Positions 1 through 12,381 of a stretch of DNA of 64,000 bases are shown here, one piece after another (the stretch's first letter is position 1; each line of letters opens with the position of its first letter). The stretch spans positions 372,001 to 436,000 of the forward strand of contig NZ_JPRF03000032.1 of NCBI RefSeq assembly GCF_001188955.3. Reading direction: 5' to 3'. The position numbers and the translations under genes were made by a program. This stretch comes from Kitasatospora aureofaciens (GTDB lineage Bacteria > Actinomycetota > Actinomycetes > Streptomycetales > Streptomycetaceae). The notes under the pieces are model-generated. The model was given only the letters and a program-made list of their open reading frames with translations. It ran no database searches and had not been told where the DNA came from.

Positions 1-96
1 GGCGGCGCACGGGGCCCGACCGGCTACCGGGCGCACGACCGTGCCGCCCGGGCACAGCGGCGCGATGATGGTGAGCGGGGCGGAAGGGGCCGACCG

Positions 97-618
97 ATGA
101 ACCGACGGCTGTGGATCCTCGCGGGTGCGGGCGCGGCGGCGCTGGCCGGGGCCGCGCTGCTGGCGGCGGACCGCGCCGGGCGCAGGCTGCCGGTGGAGCA
201 CGTGACCGAGGGCGGGCTGGAGCTCGCCCAGCCGCCCGGCGCGGTCTGGGACGTGCTCACCGACATCGACCTCTACCCGGCCTGGCGCCCCGGCCTCACC
301 CACGTCGAGCGGCTGCCCTCCGGGGCCGGCGGCCGCCTGCGCTGGCGCGAGTACGACCGGCACGGGCACACCACCTACGAGGTGGTCGCCAGCGAGGCCC
401 CGCACCGCCTGGTGACCGGCATCGCCGACCCGGACCTGCCGTACGGCGGCACCTGGACGTATCAGCTCACCCCGGCCGGGCCCGGCTGCTCGCTGACCGT
501 CACCGAGCGCGGCGAGGTCCGCAGGCCGCTGTCCCGGGCCGTCTCGCACTACCTGACCGGCGAGGACGCCACCGTCCACCGCTACCTCGGCGCCCTGGCG
601 CACCGGATGGCGGCTTAG
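97..618 (+). CDS. SRPBCC-fold protein with N-terminal membrane anchor
   Basis: A 173-residue protein with a hydrophobic N-terminal segment (about residues 5-24, Ala/Gly/Leu rich) followed by a START/polyketide-cyclase-like (SRPBCC) domain that begins at the typical 'PPGAVWDVLTDIDLYPAW' stretch. SRPBCC folds bind hydrophobic ligands; no ligand can be named here. The ATG is preceded by GGAAGGGG about 9 bases upstream, which fixes the start. Its stop codon overlaps the stop of the convergent gene by 2-3 bases. Function is unknown beyond the fold. Confidence 0.8.
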   Translation: MNRRLWILAGAGAAALAGAALLAADRAGRRLPVEHVTEGGLELAQPPGAVWDVLTDIDLYPAWRPGLTHVERLPSGAGGRLRWREYDRHGHTTYEVVASEAPHRLVTGIADPDLPYGGTWTYQLTPAGPGCSLTVTERGEVRRPLSRAVSHYLTGEDATVHRYLGALAHRMAA

Positions 619-1709
619 GCCGGGTCCACCCAGCCGCGCCGGTACGCCGCCCAGTTCTCCGGGGTCGCGGCGAAGTCCACGTAGAGGGCGACGCCGAAGT
701 TGGCCCGTCCCAGGCCCTGGCGGCCGAGGCCGAGCCGGACTCCCCGGACGGCCGCCGGGACGGTCTCCGCGTCGCCCCAGTGGCCCCACTTGTCGTCCCA
801 GAAGAACGGCAGGCCGATCAGCAGGTCGACCTGCGGCGGGGTCGCCCGCAGCGCCAGCTCGGTCTGCTGGGCGACGTAGCCGCCGTACAGCGGCTCGGTG
901 GGCATCGAGGTGTCGTAGGCCATCACCGCGACCTGGTCGACCCGGCGGGCGGTCTCGTGGAAGTACGCCTCGTCCCACCACTTGCCGTGGTCGGTGAGCA
1001 GGATGCCCGCGGTGTGCAGACCGGGGACGGGGTCGATCTGCGCGGCCGCCACCGACAGCACGGCGCCGCGCGCGGCCGTCACCGGGCGGACCTCGTCCAG
1101 CAGGGCGAGCCACCCGGCCGTGCCGGGGCGGATCGGCTCCATGTCGAAGTGCACGCCGTCGAAGCCCTGGTCCAGCACCTGGCGGGCGGAGGCGGTTACC
1201 CGGTCCCGGGTCGGTGCTTCGTCCAGGTCCAGGGCGTCCTTCTCCGGCTTGACCTCGTCGCCCAGCCAGCCCTGCACCCGCACCCCGGGCAGCGCCCGGT
1301 GGGCGGCCTCGGTGAACCAGCGGGCCCGCGGGTGGACGGACGCCGGCAGCGAGCCGTCGTGCTCCAGCGGGCCGGTGTGGACGTACAGGTCGCGTACCCC
1401 GGTGCCGGCCAGCTGCTCGGCCAGCGCCGCCACGTCCGCGTCGGTCTTGCGGCCGTCCACCCAGGCGTGGCCGAGCCAGACGGCGTCCCTGCCGCGGGTG
1501 CGGGCCCCGGAGGCGGGTTCACCCGTGTAGTGCAGTCGGATCTCCACGAACACCGTGCCCAGCGCGGCGACCGGCACGGCCGCCGCGAGCCCCAGTGCCA
1601 GCAGCCCCCGCCGCCACCGGGACCATCCCCTCCAACGCTCGCGCAGCGCCCGGAACGGGGCCGTCACGGCCCCGCCCGTGCGCCGCGCGGCGGTCCTGAA
1701 TCGGGCCAC
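615..1709 (-). CDS. Membrane-anchored GH18-like (TIM-barrel) protein
   Basis: About 364 residues. After a basic N-terminus there is one transmembrane segment (about residues 32-52), then an extracytoplasmic domain. The stretch 'GVHFDMEPI' resembles the DxxDxDxE strand of family 18 glycoside hydrolases, and 'VAVMAYDTSMPT' resembles the later barrel strand of the same fold. The canonical DxxDxDxE is reduced, so catalysis is uncertain. I chose the GTG at 1709 because AAGGGGGGAG lies just upstream on the coding strand; a longer ATG-initiated frame to 1838 lacks such a site. It is transcribed away from metH and shares a 143-base promoter gap with it. Confidence 0.7.
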   Translation of the reverse strand: MARFRTAARRTGGAVTAPFRALRERWRGWSRWRRGLLALGLAAAVPVAALGTVFVEIRLHYTGEPASGARTRGRDAVWLGHAWVDGRKTDADVAALAEQLAGTGVRDLYVHTGPLEHDGSLPASVHPRARWFTEAAHRALPGVRVQGWLGDEVKPEKDALDLDEAPTRDRVTASARQVLDQGFDGVHFDMEPIRPGTAGWLALLDEVRPVTAARGAVLSVAAAQIDPVPGLHTAGILLTDHGKWWDEAYFHETARRVDQVAVMAYDTSMPTEPLYGGYVAQQTELALRATPPQVDLLIGLPFFWDDKWGHWGDAETVPAAVRGVRLGLGRQGLGRANFGVALYVDFAATPENWAAYRRGWVDPA

Positions 1710-1852
1710 GCGGTTGCTCCCCCCTTGCGGTCGAGCGCTCAGGATACGGAATGGGCCCGCGTAGCGGCCCGTGGGCCGGATACCCTGGCGGCGTGCGGGC
1801 CCGACGAAGCGGGTTCGCAAAGCCGACAGCCGTCGCACCAGGGAGACGCCCC

Positions 1853-5362
<3,510 letters not shown>

Positions 5363-5428
5363 TCCGGACGCCCTTCTCCGTTCGCTCTTTCCGGGCGAAG
5401 CGGGCGTATCCTTGATGATCCTGAACGG

Positions 5429-5454
5429 GCCGGTCCGCTCACCAGCGGGCCGGC
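5429..5454. terminator. Weak hairpin after metH
   Basis: Inverted repeat with 11-base arms (5429-5439 and 5444-5454, one mismatch) and a four-base loop, without a T-run. It may terminate metH or only be a leader hairpin of the next gene. Confidence 0.35.
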
Positions 5455-5514
5455 CTGTGCCATCCCCGGCGGCGTCCCAGGACGCTCCGCGGGGCACTGC
5501 CGGAAGGACGCGCC

Positions 5515-6219
5515 ATGACCACCAGCTCCACCACCGCCCTGGCACTCGACCACGGGGACGACCGCGGCCTGCAGGCGGTGCTGCTGGACATGGACGGGAC
5601 GCTGGTGGACACCGAGGACTTCTGGTGGCAGGCCGAGGCCACGCTCTTCGCCGAGCTGGGCCACCAGCTGGACGAGCAGGACCGGGCGCACGTGGTCGGC
5701 GGCCCGATGACCCGGGTGATGGACTACCTGGTCGCCCGCACCGGGGTGGACATCGCCCCGGCCGACCTGGGGGTGCTGGTCAACCAGCGCTTCGTCGACC
5801 TGCTGGCCGGCGGCGTGCCGCTGATGCCGGGCGCCGAGCGACTGCTCAACACCCTCGCCGCGCACGGCGTCCCGGCCGCGCTGGTGTCCGCCTCGCACCG
5901 GCACGTGATCGACATCGTGCTGCGCTCGCTGGGTGCCGAGTACTTCGCCTTCAGCATCGCCGGGGACGAGGTGCCGCGCACCAAGCCGTTCCCGGACCCG
6001 TACCTGGCGGCGGCCTGCCGGCTGGGCGCGGAGCCGGGCCGCTGCGTGGTCGTCGAGGACACCCCGACCGGGGTGCGTGCGGGCGAGGCGGCCGGCTGCC
6101 CGGTGATCGCGGTGCCCTCGGTGGCGCCGATCGAGGCGGCGCCCGGCCGGCTGGTGGTCCCCTCGCTCGAGCAGGTCGATCTCGAACTGCTGCGCTCGCT
6201 GGTCGCCTCGCGGGTGTAG
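5515..6219 (+). CDS. HAD-superfamily phosphatase / beta-phosphoglucomutase-like
   Basis: A 234-residue haloacid-dehalogenase hydrolase. Motif I is 'LLDMDGTLVDT' (nucleophile D25, acid D27), motif II is around 'PAALVSASHR', the lysine motif is 'RTKPFPDPYL' and motif IV is 'VVVEDTPTGVRAGEAAGC'. The cap is helical (subclass I) as in phosphoglycolate phosphatase and beta-phosphoglucomutase relatives; the substrate cannot be read from sequence. The start has GGAAGGA at good spacing. It lies 150 bases behind metH and may be transcribed with it, though a hairpin lies between. Confidence 0.85.
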   Translation: MTTSSTTALALDHGDDRGLQAVLLDMDGTLVDTEDFWWQAEATLFAELGHQLDEQDRAHVVGGPMTRVMDYLVARTGVDIAPADLGVLVNQRFVDLLAGGVPLMPGAERLLNTLAAHGVPAALVSASHRHVIDIVLRSLGAEYFAFSIAGDEVPRTKPFPDPYLAAACRLGAEPGRCVVVEDTPTGVRAGEAAGCPVIAVPSVAPIEAAPGRLVVPSLEQVDLELLRSLVASRV

Positions 6220-6474
6220 CCGGGGCGGGCGGAGTGGGAAGCGCTTGATGTGATTGTCATCTCATTGCGCCTCGCCCCTACTCGCCGGTAAACGCTCCCA
6301 CCGGGCATCTGGGGACGGCCGGCCGGGGAGAAAACGGGCATTGCCTGACAACTCGTCGGGTGCGCCTCGCTGCCCCCGATCACCGTGTCCCAAACGTCAT
6401 CTGCACGGGTAGCGGTCGTGCGTGTTCGATATGGCACGCTACTCGGGTTCGTGACACCCCCGAAGGACGCTCCC

Positions 6475-8094
6475 TTGAAGACTTCAGCTGAACGCCTGGC
6501 AGCACTCGGCTGCGCCGGTCTGGTCGCCGTGACGGTGGCCGGTTGCGGATCGGTCACCGACGCCGTCAAGGGGGACAGTGGCGGCAAGGCGATCACCATG
6601 GGCACCCGCGGCCTCACCAGCGTCCTGGACCCGGCCGGCGCCTACGACACCGGCTCGTGGCTGGTGCTCTCCAACACCTTCCAGTCGCTGCTCGCCTTCC
6701 CTCCCGCCGCCAGCTCCCCGACCCCGGACGCCGCCCAGTCCTGCGAGTTCGTCAGCGGGGACACCACCCAGTACCACTGCGTGCTCCGCCCCGATCAGAA
6801 GTTCGCCAACGGCCACGCCCTCACGGCCGCCGACGTCGTGTTCTCGATCCAGCGGACCAAGAAGATCAAGGACCCGAACGGTCCGAGCGGCCTGCTGGAC
6901 ACGATCAAGTCGGTCGAGGCGAAGGGCGACAACGAGGTGGTCTTCCACCTCTCCGCACCCGACGCGACCCTGCCGGCCAAGCTGGCCACCCCGGCCGGCG
7001 CCATCGTCGACCACGAGGTCTACCCGGCCGACAAGCTGCTCGACAACGACAAGGTCGTCGGCTCCGGCCCGTACAAGCTCGACTCGGTCGAGACCATGAC
7101 CCCCGAGGGCGGTAGCGCCAAGGTCCTCGCCAAGGTCGTGCTGACTCCCAACAGCAAGTACGCCGGCGACGCCAAGCTGCAGAACGACAAGTTCACCGTG
7201 CGGTACTTCGACAACCCCGCCGCGCTGAAGGACGAGTTGGACAAGGGCGGTGTCGACCTCACCGACAACAGCCTGGAGCCGAACACCGCCGCCCGGATCC
7301 TCGACGACCAGCAGAACGGCAAGGGCGACCTGGCCGTCGTCCAGGGCGACAGTTCCGACACCAACTCGATCGCCTTCAACACCAAGGACGCCACCACCGG
7401 GAACCTCGCCGTCCGTCAGGCCGTGGCGCAGCTGGTCGACCGGAAGGCCCTCGCCCGCGACGTCTTCGCGCGCACCGTCCAGCCGCTGTACTCGATGGTC
7501 CCGACCGGCATCGCCGGCCACAACACCGTCTTCTCCGACAAGTACGGCGACCCCGACGTCGCCAAGGCCAAGGCGATCCTCGCAGCCGCCAAGGTCCCCG
7601 TGCCGGTCAAGCTCAATCTCGCCTCGGGGCGCTCGCGCACCGGCACCAACGAGATCGACACCCTGAAGCGCCAGTTGGAGACGGGCGGTCTGTTCCAGGT
7701 CACCACCCAGGTGGAGAACGATTCGGCCGCCTACCAGAAGGGCCGGAGCGAGGGCAAGTACCAGGCGTACCTGGTCGGATGGACCGCCGACTACCCGGAC
7801 CCCGACAACTACATCGGGCCGCTGGTCACCGAGGACAGCGTCTACCGCACCGGGTGGGTGGACGAGCGGGTCACTCAGAAGCTGCTGCCGGAAGGTCTCA
7901 AGCAGGCCGACCGCGGCGCCGTGAACGGGATCTACAACCAGGTCCAGGGCATCGTCGCGGAGAACGTGCCGCTGATCCCGATGTTCCAGACCAAGGCCTT
8001 CTTCGCGGCCAAGCCGTACGTCACCGGCGTCGAGTCGACCGTCGACACCACCGGCGTCTTCCGCTTCTGGGAGATCGGCCGCAACAAGAAGTAG
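6475..8094 (+). CDS. Peptide/solute-binding lipoprotein (SBP family 5), orphan
   Basis: Extracellular substrate-binding lipoprotein of the oligopeptide/dipeptide type, 539 residues. The signal peptide ends in a lipobox 'VAGC' (lipidated C24), and the body carries family-5 features such as 'NGHALTAADVVFSIQRTKK' and 'YPDPDNYIGPLVTEDS'. I chose the TTG at 6475 because GAAGGA lies eight bases upstream; an in-frame GTG at 6451 is an alternative. No permease or ATPase genes are adjacent, so it must work with a transporter encoded elsewhere. A strong hairpin follows the stop. Confidence 0.88.
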   Translation: MKTSAERLAALGCAGLVAVTVAGCGSVTDAVKGDSGGKAITMGTRGLTSVLDPAGAYDTGSWLVLSNTFQSLLAFPPAASSPTPDAAQSCEFVSGDTTQYHCVLRPDQKFANGHALTAADVVFSIQRTKKIKDPNGPSGLLDTIKSVEAKGDNEVVFHLSAPDATLPAKLATPAGAIVDHEVYPADKLLDNDKVVGSGPYKLDSVETMTPEGGSAKVLAKVVLTPNSKYAGDAKLQNDKFTVRYFDNPAALKDELDKGGVDLTDNSLEPNTAARILDDQQNGKGDLAVVQGDSSDTNSIAFNTKDATTGNLAVRQAVAQLVDRKALARDVFARTVQPLYSMVPTGIAGHNTVFSDKYGDPDVAKAKAILAAAKVPVPVKLNLASGRSRTGTNEIDTLKRQLETGGLFQVTTQVENDSAAYQKGRSEGKYQAYLVGWTADYPDPDNYIGPLVTEDSVYRTGWVDERVTQKLLPEGLKQADRGAVNGIYNQVQGIVAENVPLIPMFQTKAFFAAKPYVTGVESTVDTTGVFRFWEIGRNKK

Positions 8095-8102
8095 CGCCCC
8101 GC

Positions 8103-8156
8103 GCGCGGCGGCCCGCCGCCTCCCCCGGACCCGGGAGAGGCGGCGGGCCGCCGCGC
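8103..8156. terminator. Bidirectional terminator hairpin
   Basis: Perfect 20-base inverted repeat (8103-8122 with 8137-8156, 14-base loop), almost all G/C. It sits exactly between two convergent stop codons and could serve both genes. Confidence 0.8.
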
Positions 8157-8159
8157 TGT

Positions 8160-8831
8160 CTACAGGGTGCCCGGGCGCACCAGCCCGCTCTCGTAGGCGT
8201 ACACCGCCGCCTGCACCCGGTCGCGCAGCTGGAGCTTGGTCAGCACGTGGCCGACGTGGGTCTTCACCGTGGTCTCGCTGACGAACAGCTCGGCCGCGAT
8301 CTCCGCGTTCGACAGCCCGCGCGCCACCAGCTTCAGCACCTCCAACTCCCGCTCGGTCAGCGCGCTCAGCGCCTGCGGCGGCGCCTCCTCGCCCGAGGGC
8401 AGCTTGGTGGCGTACATGTCCAGCAGCCGGCGGGTGATGCTCGGCGCCAGCATCGCCGCGCCGTCCGCGACCACCCGGATCGCCTGCACCAGCTCCTCCG
8501 CCGGGACGTCCTTCAGCAGGAAGCCGCTGGCACCGGCGCGCAGCGCCTCCACCACGTACTCGTCCAGGTCGAAGGTGGTCAGCACCAGCACCTTGGCCGG
8601 GCCGTCACGCCCCGGTCCGGCGATCCGGCGGGTCGCCTCGACGCCGTCCATCCGCGGCATCCGGATGTCCATCAGCACCACGTCGGGCTGCAGCGCCCGC
8701 ACCTGGTCCAGCGCCTGCTGACCGTCGCCGGCCTCGCCGACCACCACCAGGTCGGACTCGGCCTCCAGGATCATCCGGAAACCGGTGCGCAGCAGCGGCT
8801 GGTCGTCGACCAGCAGCACTCGGATCGTCAC
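8160..8831 (-). CDS. NarL/LuxR-type response regulator, no adjacent kinase
   Basis: A 223-residue two-component regulator. The receiver domain has the acidic pocket D9/D10, phosphoacceptor D55 in 'VVLMDIRMP' and the conserved Lys in 'GFLLKDVPAEEL'. The C-terminal LuxR-type helix-turn-helix starts at 'LTERELEVLKLVARGLSNAE' with 'SETTVKTHVGHVLTKL'. The GTG start shares its G with the TAG stop of the upstream RecB-like nuclease gene, so the two are translationally coupled. No sensor kinase gene is nearby, which makes this an orphan whose partner is unlinked. Confidence 0.92.
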   Translation of the reverse strand: MTIRVLLVDDQPLLRTGFRMILEAESDLVVVGEAGDGQQALDQVRALQPDVVLMDIRMPRMDGVEATRRIAGPGRDGPAKVLVLTTFDLDEYVVEALRAGASGFLLKDVPAEELVQAIRVVADGAAMLAPSITRRLLDMYATKLPSGEEAPPQALSALTERELEVLKLVARGLSNAEIAAELFVSETTVKTHVGHVLTKLQLRDRVQAAVYAYESGLVRPGTL

Positions 8832-9748
8832 TAGGACTCCTCGCTCATCGGATCCCCCGTGGGATCGCTCTCATCCGACGTACGGGCTTGTGCCGGCACG
8901 GGCAGCGGGTACGGCGGCGGGGTGCCGCCGAACTCCGGGCAGCTGGCCTGGTGGTCGCACCAGTCGCACAGCCGGTTCCGGGTGGCCGGGAAGTCCCCGG
9001 TGGCCACCGCGTGGCTGATCCGCTCCCACAGCGCCTGCAGCTTGCGTTCCACCGCGAGCAGGTCGGCCTCGTCCGGGTCGTAGCTCACCACGTCCCCGCC
9101 CCCGCCGAGGTAGACCAGCTGGAGGCGCTTGGGGATCACGCCCTTCCAGCGCCACACCACCAGCGCGTAGAACTTCATCTGGAACATCGCCTTGCCCTCG
9201 AAGTCCCGCGAGGGCGCCCGGCCGGTCTTGTAGTCCACCAGCCGGACCTCGCCGGTGGGGGCGACGTCCACCCGGTCGATGTAGCCGCGCAGCAGCAGCC
9301 CCGACTCCAGTGACGTCTCCACGTACAGCTCCCGCTCCACCGGGTGCAGCCGGGTCGGGTCCTCCAGCCGGAACCACTGGCCGACCAGCTTCTCGGCGTC
9401 GGCCAGCCAGCGGGTCAGCGCCGCGCCGTCCGGGTCGTCGGGGAACAGCGAACCCAGCTCCGGGCGCTCGCCGAGCAGCCGCTCCCACTGCGGGCGCAGC
9501 AGGCCCAGCGCCCGCTCCGGCGTCCGCTGGGCCGCCGGGCTGTCGAACAGCCGCTCCAGCACCGCGTGCACCAGCGTGCCCCGGGTCGCCGCCGGACTCG
9601 GCGGCTCCGGCAGCCGGTCGATCACCCGCAGCCGGTACAGCAGGGGACAGGTGAGGAAGTCCCCCGCGCGGGACGGGGACAGCCCGGTCGGGGGCGCCGC
9701 CGGGCGCGCCGGGGCCCCGGCGGCACTGCTGGTGTCGGTCTGCTGCAT
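8831..9748 (-). CDS. RecB-family PD-(D/E)XK exonuclease-like protein
   Basis: About 305 residues. The start 'LSPSRAGDFLTCPLLYRLR' and 'TRGTLVHAVLERLF' match the RecB/AddB-type nuclease domain (PDDEXK_1). 'RVDVAPTGEVRLVDYKTGR' supplies the catalytic D-x(n)-D-Y-K core. Four C-terminal-region cysteines (one near the N-terminus, then 'LCDWCDHQASC') can form the iron-sulfur cluster of AddB-like nucleases. Such proteins cut DNA and are linked to repair; the exact role of this stand-alone form is unknown. The ATG at 9748 has only a weak ribosome site; an in-frame ATG at about 9778 is an alternative. Confidence 0.85.
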   Translation of the reverse strand: MQQTDTSSAAGAPARPAAPPTGLSPSRAGDFLTCPLLYRLRVIDRLPEPPSPAATRGTLVHAVLERLFDSPAAQRTPERALGLLRPQWERLLGERPELGSLFPDDPDGAALTRWLADAEKLVGQWFRLEDPTRLHPVERELYVETSLESGLLLRGYIDRVDVAPTGEVRLVDYKTGRAPSRDFEGKAMFQMKFYALVVWRWKGVIPKRLQLVYLGGGGDVVSYDPDEADLLAVERKLQALWERISHAVATGDFPATRNRLCDWCDHQASCPEFGGTPPPYPLPVPAQARTSDESDPTGDPMSEES

Positions 9749-9827
9749 GGCTACGACCCTATTGCCCTTTGCTGTCATCCCGCTGCCACCGTGCTGCCAC
9801 GGCGCCGGGACCGGCGGGGCAGCCCCG

Positions 9828-9887
9828 CCGGTCCGAAGCCGGTCCGAGCCGGTCCGGGGCCGGTCCGAGCCGGTCCGGGGCCGGTCC
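9828..9887. repeat. Six helically phased CCGGTCC copies
   Basis: The heptamer CCGGTCC occurs six times starting at 9828, 9839, 9849, 9860, 9870 and 9881, with alternating 11- and 10-base steps (a 21-base double unit). It lies in the 243-base gap between the divergent RecB-like and site-2 protease genes. Confidence 0.85.
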
Positions 9888-9991
9888 AGTGGGTATGAAG
9901 CCTGACAGAGGGGCGCGCGGCACCGAGTGGCCGCGATCACGTAGCGTGGGCGCACCGGGGACACGACGGGCGGACGACCGAAGGGATCACG

Positions 9992-11203
9992 GTGAGCGAC
10001 ACCAGGGGGCAGCAGACCTCCGACCAGCCACCGCAGGACGGCGGGCGCCCCACCGGGCCGCCCCCGGAGCGCGGCGGCGGCCTCCTGATGGGGCGCCCCT
10101 TCGGCGTGCCCATCTACGTCACGCCGTCCTGGTTCGTCATCGCCGCCCTGATCACCTGGGTGTTCGGCGGGCAGCTCGGCGACGTCCTGCCCGAACTCGG
10201 CAGCGGCGTGCGCTACCTGCTGGCCTTCTTCTTCGCCGTCGCCTTCTACGCCTCCGTCCTGGTCCACGAACTCGCCCACACCCTGGTCGCGCTGCGTTAC
10301 AAGCTCGGGGTGCGGCGGATCCAGCTGCAGTTCTTCGGCGGCGTCTCCGAGATCGAGAACGAGGCCGAGAGCCCCTGGCGCGAGTTCTGGCTGGCCTTCG
10401 TCGGCCCGCTGCTGTCCCTGGTGCTCGGCGGCGTCTTCTACCTCGCGCTGCGCGCCGTCGAACTGTCCAGCGTGCCCGGCGTGCTGCTGACCGGCCTGAT
10501 GGTCTCCAACCTGGTGGTCGCCGCCTTCAACCTGCTGCCGGGCCTGCCGCTGGACGGCGGCCGGATGCTGCGCGCCGTGGTCTGGGCCGTCAGCGGCAGG
10601 GCGATGACCGGCACGGTGGCCGCCGCCTGGATCGGCCGGGCGCTGGCGATCGTGGTGCTGGTCGGCCTGCCGCTGGTCAGCGCCTCCCGCAGCGGCGAGC
10701 GCACCACCACCGACACCCTGGTCGACGCGGTGCTGGCCGCCGTGCTGGCCGCGATCATCTGGAACGGCGCCACCGGCAGCCTGCGCAACGCCCGGCTCAA
10801 GGAGGCGCTGCCCGAACTGCGGCTGCGCGACCTCGCCCGCCGCACCGTCGAGGTCACCGCCGACACCCCGCTCGGCGAGGCCATGCGCCGGGCCCGCGAG
10901 GCCCAGGCCGGCGCGGTCGTGGTGGTGGACGGCCGGGGCGACCCGATCGCCATCGTCCGCGAGTCCGCGGTACGCGCCGTACCGGAGCACCGCCGCCCCT
11001 GGGTGGCCGTCGGCCCGCTCGCCCGCGACCTCGAACCCGGGCTGCGGCTGGACGTCGACCTCGGCGGCGAGGACCTGCTGCGGGCCGTCCAGGCCACCCC
11101 GGCGGGGGAGTACCTGGTGGTCGAGGCGGACGGCCGGGTGTACGGCGTGGCCGCGCTCACCGACATCGAGCGGCGCCTCACCGCCGCCGTCTCGGGCAGG
11201 TGA
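9992..11203 (+). CDS. Site-2 protease family metalloprotease with CBS domains
   Basis: Polytopic membrane protein of 403 residues in peptidase family M50. The zinc motif is 'VLVHELAHTLVAL' (H92, E93, H96), and the third ligand lies in 'NLLPGLPLDGGRMLR'. About six membrane segments are followed by a C-terminal pair of CBS-like domains (from about residue 280). Family members cleave proteins within the membrane; the substrate here is unknown. The start is a GTG with AAGGGA upstream. It is co-directional with trmI, 48 bases away, but trmI appears to have its own promoter. Confidence 0.9.
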   Translation: MSDTRGQQTSDQPPQDGGRPTGPPPERGGGLLMGRPFGVPIYVTPSWFVIAALITWVFGGQLGDVLPELGSGVRYLLAFFFAVAFYASVLVHELAHTLVALRYKLGVRRIQLQFFGGVSEIENEAESPWREFWLAFVGPLLSLVLGGVFYLALRAVELSSVPGVLLTGLMVSNLVVAAFNLLPGLPLDGGRMLRAVVWAVSGRAMTGTVAAAWIGRALAIVVLVGLPLVSASRSGERTTTDTLVDAVLAAVLAAIIWNGATGSLRNARLKEALPELRLRDLARRTVEVTADTPLGEAMRRAREAQAGAVVVVDGRGDPIAIVRESAVRAVPEHRRPWVAVGPLARDLEPGLRLDVDLGGEDLLRAVQATPAGEYLVVEADGRVYGVAALTDIERRLTAAVSGR

Positions 11204-11238
11204 CCAGGCCCTGGTGAGGCGGGGCGGCCCGCTTCCCT

Positions 11239-11244
11239 TAGGAT
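11239..11244 (+). promoter_or_regulatory. -10 element for leaderless trmI mRNA
   Basis: TAGGAT is followed by seven bases and then the ATG of trmI, with no ribosome-binding sequence between. This TANNNT-N7-start spacing is typical of leaderless transcripts in actinobacteria. Confidence 0.55.
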
Positions 11245-11251
11245 TGGCCGC

Positions 11252-12211
11252 ATGTCCGAACCGACCGGTGCCGCCCGCCGACGCGGGCCCTTCCAGGTCG
11301 GGGACCAGGTCCAGCTGACCGACCCCAAGGGTCGCCACTACACGTTCACGCTCCAGGCCGGGAACCAGTTCCACACCCACAAGGGTGCGTTCCCGCACGA
11401 CGAGCTGATCGGCGCTCCCGAGGGCACGGTCGTGCGCACCACGGGGAACGTCCCGTACCTCGCGCTGCGCCCCCTGCTCCCCGACTACGTCCTGTCCATG
11501 CCGCGCGGCGCCGCCGTGATCTACCCCAAGGACGCGGGGCAGATCCTGGCGATGGCCGACATCTTCGCGGGCGCCCGCGTGGTCGAGGCGGGTGTCGGCT
11601 CCGGGGCGCTCAGCACCTACCTGCTGCGCGCCGTCGGCGAGCAGGGCTCGCTGGCCTCCTACGAGCGCCGGCAGGACTTCGCGGACATCGCCCGCGGCAA
11701 CGTCGAGCGCTACTTCGGCGGCCCGCACCCGGCGTGGAAGCTGACCGTCGGCGACCTCCAGGACAACCTGGTCGAGACCGACGTCGACCGCGTCATCCTC
11801 GACATGCTGGCCCCCTGGGAGTGCCTGGACGTCGCCTCCAAGGCGCTCGTCCCCGGCGGCCTCATCTGCTGCTACGTGGCCACCACCACGCAGATGTCCA
11901 AGACCGTCGAGGCGCTGCGCGACCACGGCACCTTCACCGAGCCGCAGGCCTGGGAGACCATGGTCCGCACCTGGCACCTGGAGGGCCTGGCCGTCCGCCC
12001 GGACCACCGGATGATCGGCCACACCGGCTTCCTGCTCACCGCCCGCCGCCTGGCGGACGGCGTCGAGCCGCCGCTGCGCCGCCGCCGCCCGGCCAAGGGC
12101 GCCTACGGCGAGGACTACGACAGCGGGGCGCCCGAGCCGACCCTGCAGGAGCGGGCCGCGGCCCGCAAGGCCTCCCGCGGCGCGGAGGACGAGCAGCCCG
12201 ACCTGGGCTGA
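11252..12211 (+). CDS. trmI: tRNA (adenine-58-N1)-methyltransferase
   Basis: Methylates A58 in the T-loop of tRNAs using S-adenosylmethionine. It is 319 residues with the N-terminal beta domain ('FQVGDQVQLTDPKGRHYTF'), the family-typical 'RGAAVIYPKDAGQILAM' and SAM motif I 'VVEAGVGSGALSTYLLRAVG'. 'DRVILDMLAPWECLD' carries the catalytic Asp region. A basic, low-complexity tail follows residue 270. The gene lies upstream of the proteasome locus, as in other actinomycetes. A hairpin with a T-rich tail follows it. Confidence 0.93.
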   Translation: MSEPTGAARRRGPFQVGDQVQLTDPKGRHYTFTLQAGNQFHTHKGAFPHDELIGAPEGTVVRTTGNVPYLALRPLLPDYVLSMPRGAAVIYPKDAGQILAMADIFAGARVVEAGVGSGALSTYLLRAVGEQGSLASYERRQDFADIARGNVERYFGGPHPAWKLTVGDLQDNLVETDVDRVILDMLAPWECLDVASKALVPGGLICCYVATTTQMSKTVEALRDHGTFTEPQAWETMVRTWHLEGLAVRPDHRMIGHTGFLLTARRLADGVEPPLRRRRPAKGAYGEDYDSGAPEPTLQERAAARKASRGAEDEQPDLG

Positions 12212-12223
12212 CCCGGAACCCGA

Positions 12224-12270
12224 GAAGGGGTGGTGCGAGCTCGACGCCCGCACCACCCCTTCCTTTTGTC
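12224..12270 (+). terminator. Intrinsic terminator of trmI
   Basis: Perfect 14-base inverted repeat (12224-12237 with 12249-12262, 11-base loop), immediately followed by CTTTTGTC. Confidence 0.85.
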
Positions 12271-12381
12271 GCTCTCGGCACCGGCGCGCCCTTCGGCTCC
12301 CCGGTCGAGAGCGGACGCGCGCGGTGTGGGACGATGCTCGCTCACGCAGACCAGCTCCTGGAGCTCTGGAGGGGACGCCTG

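Noticed and set aside
2..100. Open frame ending in TGA that overlaps the ATG at 97, possibly the C-terminus of an upstream gene
   Set aside because: Only 32 codons are visible, third-position bias is weak and two other frames are equally plausible, so no gene end can be assigned.
1740..1852. B12-box-like string (CCAGGGAGACGCC) before metH, suggesting a cobalamin riboswitch
   Set aside because: The leader is too short for the full riboswitch fold, the match directly abuts the ATG and includes the ribosome site, and no other conserved helices are recognisable.
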